Shown: in pieces, positions 24,700 to 32,684 of the stretch
Position numbering within the stretch: the stretch's first letter is position 1
Layout of the letters: each line of letters starts with the position of its first letter
Source: Pseudomonadota bacterium
GTDB lineage: Bacteria > Myxococcota_A > UBA796 > CAJQPC01
Reading direction: 5' to 3'
Length of the DNA stretch: 64,000 bases
NCBI GenBank assembly: GCA_024228935.1
Contig: JAAESX010000213.1
Span: 113,802 to 177,801 of the forward strand
Made by a program: the position numbers and the translations under genes
Notes under the pieces: model-generated
Told to the model about the DNA's origin: nothing
Seen by the model: the letters and a program-made list of their open reading frames with translations, nothing else
The model's database searches: none

Positions 24700-25704
24700 T
24701 CAGGCGGCTCGCGCTCTTCGGACCTCGTCGGCCAGCACCTTCGGAAGCAACACGCGGACCTCGGCCAGGGTCTTGGCGAGCAGGACCCCAGCGGCCCGGT
24801 CATGGCCACCTCCGCCCGAGTGCAGCGCCTTGGCCACCCGCGCGACGTTCACGAGGCCCCGCGAGCGCAGGCTCAGCTTCACCGCGCCGGGACCGCGCTC
24901 GACGAGCAGCACGGCCACCTCGACGCCCTGGGTGTACGTCATCGACTCGACGATGCCCTCGACGTCCGCCGGACGGCTGCCGAGTTCGGCATGCAGGGCC
25001 TGGCTCACGATGCCCTGGATGACTGCGCCATCCGCGTGGAACGTGACCTCGTTCAGGACCCGTGCCTTGAGCGCCGTTCCGGCCCGGCGCCGCTCCATCA
25101 GCACCCGCGTCGCGACCGCCGAGTGGTCGATGCCCTGGTCCAGCAGCCGCGCCGCGAGCCGGTGGGTGTCCGCGCTGGTGTTCGAGTACCGGAAGCCGCC
25201 GGTGTCGAAGATGACGCCCGCGTACAGCAGCTCGGCGAACGCTGTGTCCAGCGGAACGTGCCAGGCGTCCATCAGCTCGACGATCATCCCGCAGGTGCTG
25301 TCCGCGTCTCGCTGGATGAGGGCGAGCGTGTAGCCGTCCGCGCTGGTGGTGCCGTGGTGGTCGATGATGGCAGTGGTCCGAGCCGCTCGGAACGCGATGC
25401 CCACGGGGGGCGACAGCCGTCGGCGGTCCCCGTCCAGGACGACGGCCAGGTCGTACCCGGGGCGAACGCGCTCATCCGGAATCATCTCGCCTGCGCCGGG
25501 CATCCAGGCGTAGCGGAAGCTGGGCGTGCCAGCGACGTCGACGCGTCGATGGCCCATCGCTCGGAGCGCGCGCTGCAGGGCCAGACAGGCCCCGAACGAG
25601 TCTCCGTCCGGGTCGCTCGGCCCGGTCAACAGGACGGACGCTGCATCCGAGGCCAGCTGCTTCAGACCCTCGCAGTCGAGATGCGGCACCTGGCCTCCAG
25701 ACAA
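24700..25704 (-). CDS. DHH-family phosphoesterase (NrnA-like)
   Basis: A 334-residue phosphoesterase of the NrnA/RecJ-like DHH superfamily. Motif I is SDPDGDSFGACLAL, motif II VVLDGD, motif III IIDHHGTTSADG, and the DHHA1 domain ends with GGGGHDRAAG. The manganese ligands are therefore all present. NrnA-type enzymes remove nucleotides from short RNA, hydrolyse pAp and in some species degrade linear dinucleotides from c-di-NMP turnover. It stands divergent from a DEAD-box helicase gene 65 bases away, consistent with RNA metabolism. The exact activity (nanoRNase, pAp phosphatase or cyclic dinucleotide hydrolase) cannot be fixed by sequence. Confidence 0.9.
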   Translation of the reverse strand: MSGGQVPHLDCEGLKQLASDAASVLLTGPSDPDGDSFGACLALQRALRAMGHRRVDVAGTPSFRYAWMPGAGEMIPDERVRPGYDLAVVLDGDRRRLSPPVGIAFRAARTTAIIDHHGTTSADGYTLALIQRDADSTCGMIVELMDAWHVPLDTAFAELLYAGVIFDTGGFRYSNTSADTHRLAARLLDQGIDHSAVATRVLMERRRAGTALKARVLNEVTFHADGAVIQGIVSQALHAELGSRPADVEGIVESMTYTQGVEVAVLLVERGPGAVKLSLRSRGLVNVARVAKALHSGGGGHDRAAGVLLAKTLAEVRVLLPKVLADEVRRARAA

Positions 25705-25769
25705 GGAAGAGCGTTCTGTAACGGGGGTCCGGTGGCCGCGCCCACCCGGCGCCGATAGGGACCAGGGCT

Positions 25770-27389
25770 ATGCAAGAAACAACCGAAACGACAGAGACCG
25801 AGCCCGTCATCACGGGCGCGCGAGTCGACGACTACAAGAGCGGCCGACGCTTCGAAGACTTCCCCATCTCCGAGGAGATCCTCCGCGGGCTCGATGAGAT
25901 GGGCTACACCGAGGCGACCAGCGTCCAGGCCGCCGCCATCGAGCCCGGCATCGCCGGGAAGGACCTCATCGTCCGCGCCAAGACCGGCACGGGCAAGACC
26001 ACGGCCTTCGGCATTCCCATCGTGGAGCGCATCGAAGCCGGCTGCCGCAAGCCGCAGGGCATCGTGCTCTCCCCCACCCGCGAGCTGGCGAACCAAATCG
26101 CGCGCGAGCTCTCCGCCATCGCAAAGTTCAAGGACATCCGCATCCTGCCGATCTACGGCGGCGTCGGGATGGGCCCGCAGGAGAAGGCGCTCGAAGAGGG
26201 CGTCGAGCTCATCGTCGGCACCCCCGGGCGCGTGGCGGACCACATCCGCCGCGGGAACCTGGACCTGTCGAACATCATCGTCAGCGCGCTCGACGAGGCG
26301 GACGAGATGCTGTCGATGGGCTTCTTCAAGGAGGTCACCGACATCCTTCGCAAGGCGCCCAAGTCCGCACAGACGCTGCTCTTCTCGGCCACGGTCGAGG
26401 CGGACGTGAAGCGCCTGGTCGCCAAGTTCCTGAAGGACCCCGAAGACATCATGATGTCGACGGACACCGACCGGGTCGAGGGAATCACCCACGTCCTGTA
26501 CGAGTCCTCGCCGAACTTCCACAAGGCCCGGGCGCTGCTCGCGGTCATCGACACCGAGTCCCCGGGCTCGACCATCATCTTCTGCAACACGCGCGAGGAC
26601 ACGGCGACCGTCGCCACGTTCCTCGACCGTCAGGGACTCGACGCCCAGCTCATCTCGGGCGAGCTCCCCCAGCGGAAGCGCGAGCAGGTCATGGCCAAGG
26701 TCAAGTCCGGCGCCGTGCAGTTCCTGGTTGCCACCGACGTCGCGAGCCGCGGCATCGACATCAGCAACCTGTCCCACGTCATCAACTACGCCTTGCCGGG
26801 CGACCCCGCCGTCTACATGCACCGCATCGGACGTACCGGCCGTATCGGCAAGAAGGGCACCGCCATCACGTTGGCTGGCGGCGGCGACCTCGCCACCCGC
26901 CTGGTGCTTGAGCGTCAGTTCCAGATCAAGTTCGAGGAGCGTGTCATGCCGACCGCAGATGAAGCCAACGAGCTTCGAGTGGAGCGCCAGGTCGCTCGCA
27001 TCAAGTCCGCCATGGGCACCACCGCTTTCGAGGGCTTCCTCGGACTCGTGAAGGCGCTCAAGGACCGTCCCGACGGCGACATGCTGCTCGCGACGGCGCT
27101 CAAGGGCTTCTTCCAGTACGAGCGTGACCTGCGCATCGGCGACGGTCTCGACACCGTCAGCGCCGTGCAGGAAGCCCGCGAGGAGAAGCGCGAGCGCAAG
27201 GCCAACCGCGACGGCGGCGGACGCCGTGGTGGTGGTGGTGGACGCGACCGCAAGCGCAGCGACCGCCCGAAGAGCGACCGTCCCCGCAGCGAAGCCAAGA
27301 GCGACGCGCCGAAGTCCGAGGGCTCGGGCGCGCCGAAGCGTCGTCGTCGGCGTCGGAAGCCGCGGTCCGGCGGCTCGTCGGAGTCCTAG
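25770..27389 (+). CDS. DEAD-box RNA helicase (DeaD/CshA-like)
   Basis: A 539-residue ATP-dependent RNA helicase. The Q motif region FEDFPISEEILRGLDEMGY precedes Walker A AKTGTGKTTAFG (about 70-80). Motif Ia PTRELANQIA, motif II DEAD at 175-178, motif III SAT and motif VI HRIGRTGRIGKKG are intact. The C-terminal region has a helical dimer-like part and a basic tail rich in Gly, Arg, Lys and Ser (GGGRRGGGGGRDRKRSDR) that likely binds RNA without specificity. It is expected in cold adaptation, ribosome assembly or mRNA decay. The leader of 65 bases is shared with the divergent DHH gene. Confidence 0.95.
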   Translation: MQETTETTETEPVITGARVDDYKSGRRFEDFPISEEILRGLDEMGYTEATSVQAAAIEPGIAGKDLIVRAKTGTGKTTAFGIPIVERIEAGCRKPQGIVLSPTRELANQIARELSAIAKFKDIRILPIYGGVGMGPQEKALEEGVELIVGTPGRVADHIRRGNLDLSNIIVSALDEADEMLSMGFFKEVTDILRKAPKSAQTLLFSATVEADVKRLVAKFLKDPEDIMMSTDTDRVEGITHVLYESSPNFHKARALLAVIDTESPGSTIIFCNTREDTATVATFLDRQGLDAQLISGELPQRKREQVMAKVKSGAVQFLVATDVASRGIDISNLSHVINYALPGDPAVYMHRIGRTGRIGKKGTAITLAGGGDLATRLVLERQFQIKFEERVMPTADEANELRVERQVARIKSAMGTTAFEGFLGLVKALKDRPDGDMLLATALKGFFQYERDLRIGDGLDTVSAVQEAREEKRERKANRDGGGRRGGGGGRDRKRSDRPKSDRPRSEAKSDAPKSEGSGAPKRRRRRRKPRSGGSSES

Positions 27390-27399
27390 GACAGCCCGG

Positions 27400-28218
27400 T
27401 CAGGGGCTCGTCACCTCGACGCGCTCCTTTCCGTAGACCTTCACCAGCGGGCCCCCGTCGCCGACCGTGCCGGACACGTTCGTCGCGTTGTTGGTGCCCG
27501 TCACGGTGTGCAGCACGCTCACCTCGCCGCCTGTGGCCTGCAGCCGCACGTCGACCGTGAGCGGCATCACCAGCGAGGCGTTGCCCTTGCTGGCCGTGAT
27601 GCCCGACGTCTTCGTGATGGACGAGTCCGTCCCGAGGTCCAGCGACACGTCCCCTGCCCCCGCGCGCAGGTCGAACTGACTGAACGTGCCGTCCGCCGTG
27701 ATGCCCTCGGCCGACGTCACGGCCTTGACCGTGCCGGTGCAGCCACTGATGGCGATCCAGCTGCTGCGCCCGTTCACGGTGAGCCGCACGTTCTTCGGCA
27801 CGCTGACCGAGAGCGGCACGTCCATCGTCGAGATGCCGGACCGCTTGCCCGGGACGATGGTGCTGACCTTGCCCCAGGTGTCCTTGCCCTGCGCCTGGAG
27901 TCGGATGCCGTCACCGACCGCCTTCAGGTTGGTCTCGCTGGTGCCCTCGAGGTTGAAGTCCATGCGAGCGCTGATCTCCTCGCTGTCCGTGCAGCGCACC
28001 GAGATCGAGCCGCCGTAGTGCGTGATGGTGACCGCCGCGTTCTCGCTCAAGGCCTCGGAGCGCTCGGAGTGGCCGCCCGTGTAGTTCATCGTCGAGGGGC
28101 CATCGCTCCCCTCGCCGAGGTCGATGTCATCCAGGTCGATGTCGAGATCGCCGAAGCCGAACTCCTCGTCGTCCTGAGCGAGGCCGGGGGTCGAGAGCGC
28201 GATGAGGAGCGTGATCAT
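27400..28218 (-). CDS. Exported beta-rich protein, DUF4097-like
   Basis: A 272-residue protein with a short signal (MITLLIALSTPGLA) followed by an acidic segment (DDEEFGFGDLDIDLDDIDLG). The remainder alternates short beta strands with Gly/Ser/Thr turns (VTITHYGGSISVRCTDSEE, VRLTVNGRSSWIAISGCTG, GDVSLDLGTDSSITKTSG), the pattern of a right-handed beta helix as in DUF4097/DUF2807 putative adhesin proteins. Two cysteines could pair. Convergent with the DEAD-box gene (10-base gap) and divergent from the deaminase gene by 65 bases. Function unknown; a surface or periplasmic role is inferred. Confidence 0.72.
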   Translation of the reverse strand: MITLLIALSTPGLAQDDEEFGFGDLDIDLDDIDLGEGSDGPSTMNYTGGHSERSEALSENAAVTITHYGGSISVRCTDSEEISARMDFNLEGTSETNLKAVGDGIRLQAQGKDTWGKVSTIVPGKRSGISTMDVPLSVSVPKNVRLTVNGRSSWIAISGCTGTVKAVTSAEGITADGTFSQFDLRAGAGDVSLDLGTDSSITKTSGITASKGNASLVMPLTVDVRLQATGGEVSVLHTVTGTNNATNVSGTVGDGGPLVKVYGKERVEVTSP

Positions 28219-28283
28219 GGGGGTCTCCGAGTTGCCGGGAGTCTACGGCTTGGCGGGCCGGGATCCCCGGCATAGTCCTGAGG

Positions 28284-29279
28284 ATGCTGCCATCCAACCC
28301 GTATTGCGACCTCCACATCCACGTCGGAGCGAGCGTCGCTCCCCACATCATGTGGTCCATCGCCCACCAACAGGGCTTCAAGCTCCCCGTCAACAACTAC
28401 TGGGAGTTCGTCGACCTGATCACGGCCAAGCCGGGCAAGGTCAAGTCGCTCGACGAGTACCTGGCCATCCTCCACGAGTGGACGGAGAAGATCCAGTCGA
28501 GCCCCGCCGCGCTCGAGCGGGCCGTGTACGAGATCATCGGCAAGGAGTACCGCTCCAGCCGGGTCGAGAAGATCGAGCTGCGCTTCAACCCGATGAAGCG
28601 GAACCAGGAGGGCAAGCGGGACCTCGACCACATCATCCACGCGGCGCTCCGCGGGATGGACCGGGTCATCCTGGAGTACCAGGTCGAGGCGGGCCTCATC
28701 TTGTGCCTGGCTCGCGAGTTCCCCGTCGAGGTCAACGAGATCATCCTCGAGAAGGCCATCAAGTACCGGGACCGCGGCGTCGTCGGCATCGACCTGGCCG
28801 GCACCGAGACGAACGCCATCGAGCTGACGGACTCGGTCACCAAGTACGCGGCGCTGTTCCAGACCGCGCGCGACGCAGGACTCGGCACCACCGTGCACAC
28901 CGGCGAGACCACCGCGACCAGCGGCGAGGGCGTCATCGCGGTGATGAAGCACCTGAAGCCAGACCGCATCGGTCACGGCGTGCGTGCGGCGTACAACGAG
29001 GACGCGACCAAGATGCTCGCCGACACCGGCACCGTCCTGGAGATCTGCCCGACCTCGAACCTGAACACCCGCGCTGTCCGTCACCTCGAGGAGTTCAAGT
29101 ACATCCTCGGCACGTTCCAGGACGCCGGTGTGTTGTTCACCATCAACACCGATGGCACCTACCTGTGCGAGACGAACATCCAGCGTGAGTACAGCCTGAT
29201 GACCGACAGCGGCATCCTGGACCACGAGGCGGCCGAGCGCGCTCGAATGCTCGCGTTCGAGGCGAGCTTCATTCCGTAG
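28284..29279 (+). CDS. Adenosine deaminase-family metallohydrolase with altered active site
   Basis: A 331-residue TIM-barrel deaminase of the adenosine/AMP deaminase family. Zinc ligands are recognisable: CDLHIHVGAS supplies the HxH, VHTGETTATSGEG the third His and catalytic Glu, RIGHGV the general His, and TINTDGTYL the zinc-binding Asp. Two deviations from classical Add: the segment after HxH is one residue shorter (HVGAS where HLDGA is usual), and the second Asp of the NTDDP motif, which contacts purine N7, is Gly. The EICPTSNLNTRAV motif is intact. It may deaminate adenosine, but another amino-purine or a non-purine substrate is possible. Start ATG. Confidence 0.85.
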   Translation: MLPSNPYCDLHIHVGASVAPHIMWSIAHQQGFKLPVNNYWEFVDLITAKPGKVKSLDEYLAILHEWTEKIQSSPAALERAVYEIIGKEYRSSRVEKIELRFNPMKRNQEGKRDLDHIIHAALRGMDRVILEYQVEAGLILCLAREFPVEVNEIILEKAIKYRDRGVVGIDLAGTETNAIELTDSVTKYAALFQTARDAGLGTTVHTGETTATSGEGVIAVMKHLKPDRIGHGVRAAYNEDATKMLADTGTVLEICPTSNLNTRAVRHLEEFKYILGTFQDAGVLFTINTDGTYLCETNIQREYSLMTDSGILDHEAAERARMLAFEASFIP

Positions 29280-29297
29280 GCAACTGGAACTGCACGG

Positions 29298-31184
29298 CTA
29301 TCGCTCGAGCGAGGCGCTCCACTTCAAGCCCGAGAGCGCCCGCGCGAACAGTCCGGTCCCGTCGGAGTCGACGGGCCCTTCGTACACCAGGGCGTCGGGG
29401 CTCAGTTCGCCTCCGGGCAGGCGCGGGTCCGTGCCGTCGAGCGTGTAGACCCAGGTCGCCCAGCCCGGTCCGTCGAGCTCCAGCGGCGAGGTGGTGACCA
29501 CCTCGGGTGCTGGGAGCGTCGGGTACCACCCCTCGTCCTCGAACACCGTCAGCGCCTTGCCCGTACGCGTCGACAGGTAGATATCGACGGACCGCTCGCG
29601 CTCGGCGTCCCAGTGTTCGAGCCCGTAGGTGACGTCGCCGTCATCCCAGTGATCCGCGCGGTTGTCGCCCCAGCGGGCGCTCTCGGCCTCGACCCGCGGC
29701 CGGACCTCCGCCGCCAGCTCGTACCAGCGCTCCACGAGCCGGTCTCCCGTGAGCTCGCCGTCGTTGAACGCGTGCCGGCGCACGCGGTCCGCGAACAACA
29801 TCCGGAAGTCGTCCTGCTCGCCCAGGGCGACGAAGAGCTGGCCGGGGACACCGTTCACCAGCTCGGCGAAGGTGTTGTCCGTCGAGTTCACCATCGTGAG
29901 CTCGCTGTCCCAGACGAACCAGATCCATTGCCCGCCGTCGCGCAGCCGGCCCGCGTAGAAGTTCTTCTCGGGCCAGTCGATGTTGCCGAAGAACGTCTCG
30001 ATGAGGACGTAGTCGGCCAGGTTGACCAGATCGACGTTCTCCTGGGCCCAGGACCACGCCTCGTCTGTGGTGAAGCCGTCCTCGATCGCCGCGACGAGCA
30101 GGTTCCACGTCTCCGCGTCGCCATCGACGGGGCTGCCCGAGTTCAAGGCGTCGTAGTCCTCCTCCTGCCCACCGAGGTGGCTCGCGAGGTACTCCCCTTC
30201 CGGTCGCTCCTGCACCAGGTACAGGCCCCAGTAGAGCCCGTTCAGGAACACGTGTGCGTGGCGACCCCGCGGCGCGAGGTGGCCCATGTCCCGAGCGATG
30301 TCAGCCACATAGCGCTCGCGCATGTAGGTCGACTTCACGCGCTGGATGGCGTCCCAGTAGTGCCAGGACCGGTTGTAGCGACCGCGCAGGATCAGCGAGT
30401 CGAAGCTCTCCACGCCGTCGCCGTAGACCGGGTAGCGGAGCTTCGTCTCGCCGTACTCGGACTTCCACAGGAGACGAAACGACTTCTTGCTGATCCTGTC
30501 CGGATAGCGGCCGGCGCCGCCCTGCATTCGGAGCCCGCACGGCTCGGTGAAGCCGTCCGTGTCGGTCCTGGTGAACCACTCGACCGAGGCGGCTCGCTCC
30601 CAGTCGCTTCCCTCGTTCATGGGGAACTCGTGGATCCCCGTCTCCGGATCGAACAGGGCCTCGGGGGGAAGCACGATGGAGACCACCGGGGTGTCCGCGA
30701 AGGCGAGCTCGAAGGCCTCGGCGTCAGCGACCTCGACTTCGTAGTCCGCGGCGAACGGGCCGCCCTCGTAGGAGGCCTGCCAAGCCGTGGGCCAGTCGTC
30801 GGGAGCCACCTGCGCCCCGATGTCTCCGGGGAACAGGAAGGAGACGGTGGCGGTGTCATGCACCGCCTCGTCGGTGCCCACGACCAGCCGCACGACGGTG
30901 GTGGACTCCACGGCCAGGTCGCCCTCGAGCAGCTGGCCGGTCTCGCCCGGATCCCGCCCATCGGTCGTGTACCGGACCGTGACGTCATCGCGGGTGACGC
31001 CGGTGGAGAGGACGAACGGCTCGTCGTAGAGCCCGTGGGCGTGCGAGAGCTCGAACCGAGCGAGACCGGTGACGGGCTCGGTGGGTTCGCTGTCGAGCGG
31101 AGTCGACTCGGCGACGCTCTCGGTGGGAGTCGGCTCCGGCTCGGGGCAGCCCAGCCCCAGGGCGAGCCAGGGCAGCAGGCTCAG
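29298..31184 (-). CDS. CotH-family kinase-like surface lipoprotein, apparent CTG start
   Basis: About 628 residues. The frame begins at a CTG that shares CTGA with the stop of the upstream gene and gives MSLLPWLALGLGC, a lipobox after 12 uncharged residues, then a Pro/Glu/Thr linker. A chitobiase-C-terminal-like strand region (FELSHAHGLYDEPFVLST, VRYTTDGRDP) precedes the CotH domain of about 400 residues: KKSFRLLWKSEYGETKLRYP, DSLILRGRYNRSW, HVFLNGLYWGLYLVQERPEG, FFGNIDWPEKNFYAGR, WIWFVWDSELTMVNSTDNTF. The nearest canonical start, GTG 30911, would cut off the signal and the first domain. CotH proteins are atypical protein kinases in spores; in bacteria of this type they are mainly extracellular and uncharacterised. 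Confidence 0.8.
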   Translation of the reverse strand: MSLLPWLALGLGCPEPEPTPTESVAESTPLDSEPTEPVTGLARFELSHAHGLYDEPFVLSTGVTRDDVTVRYTTDGRDPGETGQLLEGDLAVESTTVVRLVVGTDEAVHDTATVSFLFPGDIGAQVAPDDWPTAWQASYEGGPFAADYEVEVADAEAFELAFADTPVVSIVLPPEALFDPETGIHEFPMNEGSDWERAASVEWFTRTDTDGFTEPCGLRMQGGAGRYPDRISKKSFRLLWKSEYGETKLRYPVYGDGVESFDSLILRGRYNRSWHYWDAIQRVKSTYMRERYVADIARDMGHLAPRGRHAHVFLNGLYWGLYLVQERPEGEYLASHLGGQEEDYDALNSGSPVDGDAETWNLLVAAIEDGFTTDEAWSWAQENVDLVNLADYVLIETFFGNIDWPEKNFYAGRLRDGGQWIWFVWDSELTMVNSTDNTFAELVNGVPGQLFVALGEQDDFRMLFADRVRRHAFNDGELTGDRLVERWYELAAEVRPRVEAESARWGDNRADHWDDGDVTYGLEHWDAERERSVDIYLSTRTGKALTVFEDEGWYPTLPAPEVVTTSPLELDGPGWATWVYTLDGTDPRLPGGELSPDALVYEGPVDSDGTGLFARALSGLKWSASLER

Positions 31185-32146
31185 AAGCGCCCCTGGATCC
31201 CGACTCCGGCGCCCCCATCGAGGATCATGCCGAAGCCGCCGACACCCAGTCCCAGGACGGCGACGCCGCCGCTCGCGAGCACCAGGGTGTTGGTGAGGGT
31301 CTGGGCCGCATCGAGCTCGGCCACGGTGGTGGCGTCATCGAACTGGCCGCGCGTCGAGAAGCTCGCGGCGTAGATGCCGGCTCCGGCTGCGAGGCCCGCA
31401 GCACCGACGACGATGAGCGGCGTCTTGAGCGGCGGGCGCTCCCGCTGGATGGTCGTGACCTCGTCGGTCGTGTAGCCACCAGCCAGGACCTCGGCGTCCT
31501 TCTTGCGACGGGACTCCTTCTCCTTCTCCTTCTCCTTCTCGCTCTCTTCCTTGGCCTCGTTGCTCGTGAGCGTGGCCTCCTCGACGAGCCGGGTCGGGAA
31601 CGCGTTGCCCTCGATCAGCCAGCTGGCGCGGACCATTCCGTCGCTTCCGACCTGCTGGACCACGTGGTACCGGTCCATCGTCGAGCCGGGCTCCTCGACG
31701 AGCTTGCCGTCGACGTAGATGCTCGAGCCGGCTGGGACGACGAGGCGGACGCCGTCCATGACGACGACCTCGGCGCCCTCGTACTGGCGGGCGGCCTCAT
31801 ACGTCTTGTACAGGGCCGAGCCCAGGTCCATCGACTCGACGTCGAACTGGAAGGTCGGCTCGATCTCCCGAGCGCTGCGGAACCAGAGCGCGGCCTTGTC
31901 GGCGGCGCCGTTGTTGAACCGGTAGACGCCCAGGCTGCGGTAGACGCTGGCGTACAGGCTCGGCGTGAGCGGCTCGGCCATGCAGGCGAGGCCGGCCTCC
32001 ATGCGGGCGCCGGCCTTCTCCATCTCTCCGCCGCCTTCGACCTTCATGCCTTCGTTGATGGCGGTCAGGTCCTCGAACAGCAGATCCGAGGTGTAGACGC
32101 CTTCGCAGGCGAACGACGTGGAGACGAGGGCGAGAAGCATCGACAT
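31181..32146 (-). CDS. Exported TPR-like protein with C-terminal membrane helices
   Basis: A 321-residue protein. A short signal (MSMLLALVSTSFA) is followed by CEGVYTSDLL, so it may be lipidated. Residues about 20-120 are helical and repeat-like (KAGARMEAGLACMAEPLTPS, KAALWFRSAREIEPTFQFD). A small beta part follows with VVVMDGVRLVVPAGSSIYVDG, resembling PEGA-like modules. A highly charged stretch (ESEKEKEKEKESRRKKDAE) leads to two hydrophobic segments (TPLIVVGAAGLAAGAGIYAA and VLASGGVAVLGLGVGGFGMI). A second ATG two codons on is possible. It is last but one in the long minus-strand run; its TGA overlaps the CotH start. Such proteins occur beside adventurous-gliding or adhesion genes in Myxococcota, role unknown. 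Confidence 0.68.
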   Translation of the reverse strand: MSMLLALVSTSFACEGVYTSDLLFEDLTAINEGMKVEGGGEMEKAGARMEAGLACMAEPLTPSLYASVYRSLGVYRFNNGAADKAALWFRSAREIEPTFQFDVESMDLGSALYKTYEAARQYEGAEVVVMDGVRLVVPAGSSIYVDGKLVEEPGSTMDRYHVVQQVGSDGMVRASWLIEGNAFPTRLVEEATLTSNEAKEESEKEKEKEKESRRKKDAEVLAGGYTTDEVTTIQRERPPLKTPLIVVGAAGLAAGAGIYAASFSTRGQFDDATTVAELDAAQTLTNTLVLASGGVAVLGLGVGGFGMILDGGAGVGIQGRF

Positions 32147-32156
32147 GCCGCCCAGT

Positions 32157-32684
32157 CTACTTCAACCAGGCGACCGGTGTGTCCCCGTCGATGGCCTCGC
32201 CGTCCCCCACTCCCCAGCGCGCCAGCACGCCAGCACGCGGGGCCTGGATCTGGGTGAACGTCTTCATGACCTCGATGAGGGCCAGCGTCTGACGGGCCTT
32301 CACCGGCTGCCCGGGCTCGGCGAACGCAGGCTCTCCGGGGGCGGGCCGGTGGTAGATGGTGCCCGCCATCGGGGCGTTCACCGGGGTCAGACCGTCGTCG
32401 ACAGCGTCCACGGCGGCCTCGACGAGCTCGGCTCCCTCGACCTGACCGACCTCGACCAGGTTGTCACCGTACTCGACCGCAGAGCGCACTCGGACGGTCA
32501 CGACCTGCCCGCGAGCTCCCGCCGGGGCGACCACCTCGACCGGCCGGCCGAGGCGAAGGATGTGACCCAGCAGCAGTCCCTCGTGGAGATGGGCGCCGTA
32601 CTCGACGCGCGGCACCCACTGGCCCAGCGTGGGGGCGTGCAGACCGTCTTCGTGGCCGACGGCGAACAGGCTCAGAGGGAACAC
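32157..32684 (-). CDS. Biotin carboxyl carrier protein
   Basis: A 175-residue biotinyl-domain protein. The C-terminal 75 residues form the biotinyl fold (VNAPMAGTIYHRPAPG, then LIEVMKTFTQIQAPRAGVL); the biotinylated lysine is Lys141 in EVMKTF, a variant of the usual EAMKM. A first, half-domain-like segment (LGQWVPRVEYGAHLHEGLLL) precedes it and lacks an MK motif. The GTG start has GGAGG four bases before it and overlaps the carboxyltransferase gene by 13 bases; a CTG forming CTGA at 32675 is another possibility. Upstream in the same operon are the carboxyltransferase and biotin carboxylase, which complete an acyl-CoA carboxylase. Confidence 0.87.
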   Translation of the reverse strand: MFPLSLFAVGHEDGLHAPTLGQWVPRVEYGAHLHEGLLLGHILRLGRPVEVVAPAGARGQVVTVRVRSAVEYGDNLVEVGQVEGAELVEAAVDAVDDGLTPVNAPMAGTIYHRPAPGEPAFAEPGQPVKARQTLALIEVMKTFTQIQAPRAGVLARWGVGDGEAIDGDTPVAWLK

